62,070 nucleotides of DNA. Origin: a virus. How positions within the stretch are numbered: position 1 is the stretch's first letter; each line of letters starts with the position of its first letter. The translations under genes were made by a program, and so were the position numbers. Where the stretch lies: IMG/VR virus record IMGVR_UViG_3300020183_000077, positions 1 to 62,070 of that record. One strand, 5' to 3'. A model generated the notes under the pieces. That model ran no database searches, was not told where the DNA came from, and was given only the letters and a program-made list of their open reading frames with translations. This document shows positions 57,934 through 62,070 of the stretch, piece after piece.

Positions 57934-58778
57934 AAACGTATCAAGAGTTCATAACTGAAGCAAAGAAGTGTTGGCCTGGATATAAGAAAAAGGGAACACA
58001 AAAACTCTTTGGGAAGACTTATAATCGTTGTGTGAAAGAAGATATTGAAGAACTTGAAGAGAGTTCAATGGGTGAGAGAAGTGGTAGAAGAACACGAGGT
58101 AAACTAACTCTTGCCCGTGGTCGTGGTGCTGATATGGACCGTGAAGAAAGAACTACTGCTGCGATTGCAAAGAAAGCAGGTCTCAAAGGAACTGGTAAGT
58201 ATTCCACCAAAGATTTGAGAACCAAAGCAAAAGATTATACGACTTATGATAGTGATGATACTGATGATGATTATGGTAGCACCGAGCAGGACCATTACAT
58301 CCGCACTCACTCTTCTGCAAGAAAAGCAGCAAAGGGTGAGCATCTAATCAAGAAATACAAACCAGCAGGAAGAACTGCAACTGGAATGACTAAACTCAAG
58401 ACTGCACCTTCAAGTGAAAGTGTAAGAAGAGTGAAGGACTTGAAAAAGAATATGACTAAAGCAGGTGCTAATAAGAGAGGTCCAGTTCATACTGTTGATA
58501 TTATGCATCGTGATAGTGATGTTGGAAAAGGTGATAAGGACCAACAAATGGAGAGAGGTAGAAACTTCATTCAAGCACTAAAAGATACTCCAAAGCATCT
58601 TAAAAGAGCAGGTGCAAAGAAAGGTGAGGCAGTAGTTGGAAAACCAACTGCTGTTATGTCTGGTGAAGACCAGAAGACTGGAGTAGCAAAGAGAGCAAAA
58701 CTTTATAAGAAAGTGTTTGGTAAGAGAAGTAGTAAAAAGTCTGAAAAGACTGGAATTATGACAGGTAAAGTGGATTGA
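57930..58778 (+). CDS. CTS-tagged basic internal-head protein with WPGY element (282 aa)
   Basis: MKTYQEFITEA is nearly identical to the T4 CTS. Next comes KKCWPGYKKKGTQKLFGKTY, an element that recurs in cyanophage virion proteins, then NRCVKEDIEEL, a possible second cleavage point. The rest is very basic (Lys, Arg) with an acidic YDSDDTDDDYGSTEQ insert. Probably a DNA-associated internal protein. Last member of the coupled series. Confidence 0.7.
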   Translation: MKTYQEFITEAKKCWPGYKKKGTQKLFGKTYNRCVKEDIEELEESSMGERSGRRTRGKLTLARGRGADMDREERTTAAIAKKAGLKGTGKYSTKDLRTKAKDYTTYDSDDTDDDYGSTEQDHYIRTHSSARKAAKGEHLIKKYKPAGRTATGMTKLKTAPSSESVRRVKDLKKNMTKAGANKRGPVHTVDIMHRDSDVGKGDKDQQMERGRNFIQALKDTPKHLKRAGAKKGEAVVGKPTAVMSGEDQKTGVAKRAKLYKKVFGKRSSKKSEKTGIMTGKVD

Positions 58779-58786
58779 GATAAATA
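58779..58786 (+). promoter_or_regulatory. putative late promoter
   Basis: GATAAATA followed by AATAAAAAA, as at 56791; 17 bases before ATG 58804. Confidence 0.55.
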
Positions 58787-58803
58787 AATAAAAAACTATA
58801 AAT

Positions 58804-59685
58804 ATGGATTCCCAAGACTTACGCAATCTTCAAGAAGCATATTCTAGTGTTTATGAACAGCAGATTGGTGTTCCCCTAAAGGACGCATCTGACCGTGCTG
58901 CAAAGGACCAACTTAAGAAAATGATTCCGAAGGGAGAAAAGGTATATACTCCTAAAGCAACACTACAAAATGCTGCTTATGAACCAGAGGGTGAAGAAAT
59001 TAATGAGGACATCAGAGATAGAGATATAAATGCAAGAGGTGGATTTGACCCAAGATTTGATAAAAGACCAACAACTACTGGTAGTGGACAAGTCAGAACT
59101 CCTGGTGGACCTGTAAAAACTCCTGGTGGTCCAGTGACAACTCCAAGACCAACAGGACCAGGACCAGTAGCACAAGCACCAAAACCTGCTGGTGGTTTAC
59201 TTGGAACATTGGATAAAACTGCTAGAGATACTGCTGGTAGAGTTGGCGAAACTATTGGTAGAACTGAAGCAGGTAAACTTCCTGGTGCAAATCTTCCTAT
59301 TCTTGGTAATGTGATTAAAAATGAAGGTGGAAGAAGAGGAAGAAACCAAGGACAACAGATGTATGATAAAGCAAAAAAAACTGTTGGTGGTCTTCTACAG
59401 CAAGATTATGAACCAGATGCTTTTGATGTAATCCTTGAGTATCTAGTTGCAGAAGGTTATGCAGATACTAATGAGAATGCATTAGTGATTATGGCTAATA
59501 TGAGTGAAGAGTGGAGAGAAATTATTCTTGAGTATGTTGGTGGTGGAGGTGCAGCACCTAATGCTCCTGGTGGTGTTGTAAGTGCAGTTGATAAATTAGG
59601 TAGTATGTTCTCAAAGGTAGCACCTAAGAAACCAGTGAAAAAACAAACACCAGATGGGTTCAAACCATATCAAAAGTTTAACTGA
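58804..59685 (+). CDS. virion protein with variant head-targeting N terminus and YAD module (293 aa)
   Basis: N terminus MDSQDLRNLQEAYSSVYEQQ is a second type of conserved leader in cyanophage virion proteins. The middle is Pro/Gly/Thr-rich (RTPGGPVKTPGGPVTTPRPT). Residues about 200-245 carry the helical module FDVILEYLVAEGYADTNENA, LVIMANMSEEWREIIL, also present in the 52-aa protein at 60423. Probably another head-packaged protein. A terminator follows. Confidence 0.65.
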   Translation: MDSQDLRNLQEAYSSVYEQQIGVPLKDASDRAAKDQLKKMIPKGEKVYTPKATLQNAAYEPEGEEINEDIRDRDINARGGFDPRFDKRPTTTGSGQVRTPGGPVKTPGGPVTTPRPTGPGPVAQAPKPAGGLLGTLDKTARDTAGRVGETIGRTEAGKLPGANLPILGNVIKNEGGRRGRNQGQQMYDKAKKTVGGLLQQDYEPDAFDVILEYLVAEGYADTNENALVIMANMSEEWREIILEYVGGGGAAPNAPGGVVSAVDKLGSMFSKVAPKKPVKKQTPDGFKPYQKFN

Positions 59686-59707
59686 GACAATCCTAGAACT
59701 GTCCCCA

Positions 59708-59730
59708 GACCCCACAAGGGGTCTTTTTTT
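59708..59730 (+). terminator. strong intrinsic terminator
   Basis: GACCCC (59708-59713), loop ACAA, GGGGTC (59718-59723), then seven T. Confidence 0.92.
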
Positions 59731-59734
59731 GTGC

Positions 59735-59740
59735 TACAAT
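59735..59740 (+). promoter_or_regulatory. extended -10 promoter
   Basis: GTGCTACAAT directly after the terminator, 21 bases before ATG 59762. Confidence 0.5.
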
Positions 59741-59761
59741 ATTCTCAATCACAAGACTCCT

Positions 59762-60169
59762 ATGGAACTTACAGTTATTGCAATCAAACGTGAAGATGGT
59801 CTGTATCATTTCGACCATCCCCATAATGACACAGTTGAAGAACTGCTGATGAATGGAACTGAAGAAGCAATTGATGAGCATTGCTACTTCAAGACTGGAA
59901 AGTATCCAATTGAGGGTGATGAAGTTGAGATTTCTCTCTTCCTTGAAGAACCTGCTGATTATGATACTCTTCTTGTAAAAGAAGTATCTGATGAAGAAGG
60001 AACAACTTATACTGATACAACAATGTGTGTTCCTGTTTGGTTGTGTCCTTGGTTGCAGGGATTCTTTGGTGAAGTTCCTGATGAGATTTATATCAAAGTG
60101 CGTCCAATCAATAAAGGTCTTGAGTCTTTTGTTGCTGCAACTGGTATGCGAGGATTTCTCAATAAATAA
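59762..60169 (+). CDS. hypothetical protein (135 aa)
   Basis: MELTVIAIKREDGLYHFDHP start, Glu-rich, with IYIKVRPINKGLESFVAATG at the end. No family recognised. ATG 59762 chosen because upstream in-frame sequence lies in the terminator and promoter. Confidence 0.7.
   Translation: MELTVIAIKREDGLYHFDHPHNDTVEELLMNGTEEAIDEHCYFKTGKYPIEGDEVEISLFLEEPADYDTLLVKEVSDEEGTTYTDTTMCVPVWLCPWLQGFFGEVPDEIYIKVRPINKGLESFVAATGMRGFLNK
60161..60168 (+). promoter_or_regulatory. putative late promoter
   Basis: AATAAATA overlapping the stop of the preceding gene, 10 bases before ATG 60179, rather close. Confidence 0.35.
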
Positions 60170-60178
60170 AAGTAAAAA

Positions 60179-60418
60179 ATGAAAACTTTTAAAGAGTTTA
60201 TTTCTGAACATTGTGGTTGTGTAGACAATGCAGTTGGTGAACTTGAAGATGGACTCAAAAAGTTAAACGATACTTCTTATGATTCGATTGATAAATTGAT
60301 GCGTAAGATTATGAAAAAACATCAAATGAGTGCAAAAGAACTACATAATGCTTTTGTTGATACTCACGGTAAAATACCTGATGAGTGGATAAAACAAATA
60401 AATAAAAGAAAAAAGTAG
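60179..60418 (+). CDS. CTS-tagged small protein (79 aa)
   Basis: MKTFKEFISEHCGCVDNAVG has the CTS pattern, with a C-x-C after the putative cleavage region. The remainder is a helical domain (IDKLMRKIMKKHQMSAKELH) with a basic tail. Predicted internal-head protein. Followed by the 52-aa YAD-module protein. Confidence 0.65.
   Translation: MKTFKEFISEHCGCVDNAVGELEDGLKKLNDTSYDSIDKLMRKIMKKHQMSAKELHNAFVDTHGKIPDEWIKQINKRKK
60397..60404 (+). promoter_or_regulatory. putative late promoter
   Basis: AATAAATA inside the end of the preceding gene, 18 bases before ATG 60423. Confidence 0.4.
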
Positions 60419-60422
60419 TCAA

Positions 60423-60581
60423 ATGAAACCAACTCCAAGAGAATTGCAAGAAACTTATAAAACCTATGAAAGTCTTGTGGAGCATTTAATATCAGAAGGT
60501 TATGCAGATGATAAGAAATCTGCAGATAAGATTATTGAAGGAATGAGTCAAACCTGGTATAATCTTATCATCAACGACTGA
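60423..60581 (+). CDS. small YAD-module protein (52 aa)
   Basis: ATG 60423. ESLVEHLISEGYADDKKSAD then KIIEGMSQTWYNLI is the same module as near the C terminus of the 58804 protein (hydrophobic-EGYAD-A-I-MS-W-I). N terminus KPTPRELQETYKTYESL is leader-like. Probably packaged or scaffold-related. Function unknown. Confidence 0.6.
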   Translation: MKPTPRELQETYKTYESLVEHLISEGYADDKKSADKIIEGMSQTWYNLIIND

Positions 60582-60615
60582 GGACACTTTCGGAACCGTC
60601 CACCAGTCTTGCCAG

Positions 60616-60649
60616 GCACCCCAAGAGGTGCTATGATTACAAGGTAATC
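60616..60649 (+). promoter_or_regulatory. promoter with hairpin and GATTAC-GTAATC palindrome
   Basis: GCACC / GGTGC hairpin (60616-60631), then TATGAT (60632-60637) overlapping GATTAC (60635-60640) and GTAATC (60644-60649). Same plan as at cobS (42580-42597). Confidence 0.55.
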
Positions 60650-60666
60650 GAGAGGGGAAACCACCA

Positions 60667-60897
60667 ATGTCCTTGATTGAGTTCACTAATTCTTCTGCTA
60701 TCTCCAAGATTTCTTTCAATCACGATGATAGTGAGATTGGAGTTGCTTTTACTGCTAATCCTGATAAGTATTACTACTTCCAATGTGAAGATGTAGATAA
60801 CTTTGTTCAAAAGTTGGAAGAAACTGTAAATGCAAACGAGAGTCTCGGGAAGTTTATTTCTGGTCTTCGCAAAGATGGGACTTTGATTTCCGTTTGA
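60667..60897 (+). CDS. KTSC-domain protein (76 aa)
   Basis: Whole protein resembles the KTSC fold: SSAISKISFNHDDSEIGVAF, TANPDKYYYFQCEDVDNFVQ, ANESLGKFISGLRKDGTL. KTSC domains are found in lysyl-tRNA synthetases and phage proteins, usually of unknown role, possibly RNA-linked. Next to tRNA genes. Own promoter upstream. Confidence 0.65.
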   Translation: MSLIEFTNSSAISKISFNHDDSEIGVAFTANPDKYYYFQCEDVDNFVQKLEETVNANESLGKFISGLRKDGTLISV

Positions 60898-60936
60898 CAA
60901 AGAGTTCCAAGTCCTCTAGAATTGACTTGGATTTAT

Positions 60937-61024
60937 GGTCGTCAGAACAGGTGTTCAGAGGGGACTTATAATCCCTTTGCCCCAGATTAGGGCCTTTGGC
61001 AGGGTTCGATACCCTGGGCGACTA
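60937..61024 (+). tRNA. unusual tRNA-like gene, anticodon loop reads UAU (Ile?)
   Basis: Acceptor GGTCGTC (60937-60943) pairs with GGCGACT (61017-61023), discriminator A61024. The T arm is canonical: CAGGG, TTCGATA, CCCTG (61000-61016). Anticodon stem GGGGA / TCCCT (60960-60976), loop CTTATAA, anticodon TAT. But the D arm is short (60944-60959) and the variable region is 23 bases (60977-60999), with a GCCC/GGGC stem, as in class II tRNAs. Either an atypical or a degenerate tRNA. No CCA encoded. Confidence 0.55.
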
Positions 61025-61054
61025 TTTGCTATTCGTTATTTGCGAATAGCAAAT
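61024..61054. repeat. perfect 12-base inverted repeat between tRNA genes
   Basis: ATTTGCTATTCG (61024-61035) and CGAATAGCAAAT (61043-61054) form a 12-pair stem with a 7-base loop (TTATTTG). It fills the space between two tRNA genes and could be an RNA-processing or transcription-pausing element. Confidence 0.85.
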
Positions 61055-61127
61055 GCTCCTTTAGCTATCTGGTGAAAGCAATCGACTCATAATCGATGTG
61101 AGGTGGGTTCGATCCCCTCAAGGAGCA
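61055..61127 (+). tRNA. tRNA with CAU anticodon (Met, or Ile if modified)
   Basis: Class I tRNA, 73 bases. Acceptor GCTCCTT (61055-61061) / AAGGAGC (61120-61126), discriminator A. Anticodon stem ATCGA / TCGAT, loop CTCATAA, anticodon CAT. T arm GTGGG, TTCGATC, CCCTC with one T-T mismatch. Not initiator-like. Met elongator and lysidine-modified Ile tRNA cannot be separated by eye. CC follows the discriminator, but no complete CCA. Confidence 0.85.
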
Positions 61128-61132
61128 CCTAT

Positions 61133-61205
61133 GCCCGTGTAGTCCAGCGGAAGAGACAGAGGACTTAAAATCCTTCCAGGGTCGGTTCGAATCCGACCAC
61201 GGGTA
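61133..61205 (+). tRNA. tRNA with UAA anticodon (Leu), short variable loop
   Basis: 73 bases. Acceptor GCCCGTG (61133-61139) / CACGGGT (61198-61204), discriminator A. Anticodon stem GAGGA / TCCTT (61159-61175), loop CTTAAAA, anticodon TAA. T arm GTCGG, TTCGAAT, CCGAC. The variable loop is only 5 bases (CCAGG), unlike normal class II Leu tRNAs. Confidence 0.8.
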
Positions 61206-61234
61206 TTGCCTTCGGGCACTTTTTATGAAAACTT

Positions 61235-61840
61235 ATGATTACTATTGATTACCTGAAAACTATCTGTGAAACCCAATGGGATTGGAATAGAATTTTTGGA
61301 GCAGTAGTTGATGTTTACTCCGACAAAGGATTTAAAAGTAAATCAGATAATATGCTTCGAGCTAAAATTCTTGAGTTATCTGTGGTTACTTTTTCGGAAC
61401 TAATTCACATTGATGAAGATGGTGTAGATTTTATTTTGATGGTTGATGGTAAAGAAGTTTTAATTGAGGGTAAATTCCAAAAAGATTTCTTTAAGCAAAG
61501 AAAAATTAAAGGGACTAACGAATTTCATACTTGCAATAAAGTCAAGATGAAGAATTATCGAGGAAAAATTAACGAGGACGCATTTAATAGATTCAAAGGA
61601 GAGAATAAATTTCATTATGTAATGATTATTGACCGAGAATGCTTTCGGGTTGCATTTGCGTCTAAAGAAACTGCACAAAAATATTATGTTCATGAAGGTG
61701 ATGGAGTATTTTCCTATCTTCCTTACAATGAATTGACTTATCTTGATTTAGATGTTGCCAACTTTACATTTCCTTCTTCTAGTGTTAAACTTTCTGAAGC
61801 AATAAATGACGTAATCATCAATTGGATTAAAGATAGATGA
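61235..61840 (+). CDS. putative type II restriction endonuclease
   Basis: 201 aa. GVDFILMVDGKEVLIEGKFQ offers the Asp and E-x-K pair of a PD-(D/E)XK nuclease. The rest is mixed alpha/beta (LELSVVTFSELIHIDEDG; YVMIIDRECFRVAFASKE). It overlaps the DNA adenine methylase by ATGA, the expected arrangement of a restriction-modification pair. Cleavage specificity cannot be told. A solitary nuclease with another role is possible. Confidence 0.55.
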   Translation: MITIDYLKTICETQWDWNRIFGAVVDVYSDKGFKSKSDNMLRAKILELSVVTFSELIHIDEDGVDFILMVDGKEVLIEGKFQKDFFKQRKIKGTNEFHTCNKVKMKNYRGKINEDAFNRFKGENKFHYVMIIDRECFRVAFASKETAQKYYVHEGDGVFSYLPYNELTYLDLDVANFTFPSSSVKLSEAINDVIINWIKDR

Positions 61841-62070
61841 AGCAATTCCCACTAAAAACTTGTCTTAGGTATCCTGGAGGCAAGAGTAAAGCACTTAAGA
61901 CTCTTGCTCCTTGGTTTCCGAGTGACTTCAAAGAGTTTCGTGAACCATTCTTGGGTGGTGGAAGCATATCTTTAATGATTTCTCAAAATTATCCAAAGGT
62001 TCCTATTTGGGTAAACGACAAATACTTCTATCTCTATAACTTCTGGGTTCAACTTCGTGATAATGGTCAA
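61837..62070 (+). CDS. DNA adenine methylase (Dam/D12 family), 5' part
   Basis: Begins MKQFPLKTCLRYPGGKSKAL (motif with YPGGK, the AdoMet-contact start of Dam-type enzymes), then FREPFLGGGSISLMI and VNDKYFYLYNFW, all typical of D12-class N6-adenine methyltransferases. The 78 codons are open to the right edge, so the catalytic DPPY region lies outside the window. Overlaps the endonuclease gene by ATGA. Confidence 0.85.
   Translation, partial: MKQFPLKTCLRYPGGKSKALKTLAPWFPSDFKEFREPFLGGGSISLMISQNYPKVPIWVNDKYFYLYNFWVQLRDNGQ

Noticed and set aside
59693-60211. Minus-strand open frame of 172 codons
   Set aside because: Runs through the terminator and promoter and over two plus-strand genes; Phe/Cys/Ser-rich shadow translation.
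1-62070. Photosynthesis genes (psbA, psbD, hli) expected in many cyanophages
   Set aside because: None of the frames shows their characteristic sequences; they may lie outside this window.
1-62070. Integrase, transposase or insertion-sequence elements
   Set aside because: No matching catalytic motifs and no long terminal inverted repeats were noticed.

Overview
The window is a contiguous piece of a lytic phage genome. It is AT-rich, densely packed, and has many 4-base ATGA or TGATG gene overlaps. The gene set is that of a T4-like marine cyanomyovirus (host probably Prochlorococcus or Synechococcus). It combines T4 core genes (gp32, gp33, gp59, gp4, gp53, gp48, gp26, gp51, gp5-like) with genes typical of cyanophages: thyX, phoH, talC, cobS, a DUF1825 gene, glutaredoxin, and very long fibre proteins built of short repeats. 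The assignment rests on protein motifs read by eye; no search was run.

Layout. (1) 1-5161, plus strand: small ORFs, thyX, phoH, a PD-(D/E)XK exonuclease, gp33, gp59, DUF1825 and gp32, closed by a strong terminator. (2) 5259-8877, minus strand: gp4, an unassigned virion protein, gp48-like, gp53 and a small virion protein, read from a divergent late promoter at about 8901. (3) 8910-20879, plus: a tail-tube-like protein, gp26, gp51, a lysozyme-domain hub protein, an M23 peptidase plus SGNH hydrolase hub protein, gp27-like, the gp5 OB-fold protein (no lysozyme domain), a separate spike protein, and the first of five 2OG-Fe(II) oxygenases. (4) 20919-39494: fibre and adhesin block with a 1120-aa, a 788-aa and a 2558-aa protein, two ending in His-rich tail-collar domains, and a second oxygenase. 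(5) 39500-43744: regulatory region with a possible small RNA, then a CobT-like metalloprotease/VWA protein, an acidic unknown and CobS. (6) 43794-55905: about thirty small, mostly unassigned early or accessory genes, including glutaredoxin, an RlpA-like protein, three more oxygenases, transaldolase and a nitrilase-like enzyme. (7) 55935-60581: a cluster of proteins carrying a T4-type capsid-targeting sequence, two of them attached to recognisable enzyme folds (HNH, GNAT). (8) 60667-62070: KTSC-domain protein, three tRNA or tRNA-like genes, and a putative restriction endonuclease overlapping a DNA adenine methylase that runs off the window.

Regulation appears to use two promoter classes. T4-type late motifs (GATAAATA/AATAAATA) lie about 20-35 bases before virion genes and CTS genes. 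Host-type sigma-70 promoters, usually with an extended GTGCTATAAT -10, lie before accessory genes and are often placed right after a terminator hairpin.

The most unusual region is 55935-60581: a translationally coupled set of predicted internal-head (injected) proteins, including a CTS-tagged acetyltransferase and a CTS-bearing HNH protein. The putative restriction-modification pair at the right edge is the second point of interest.
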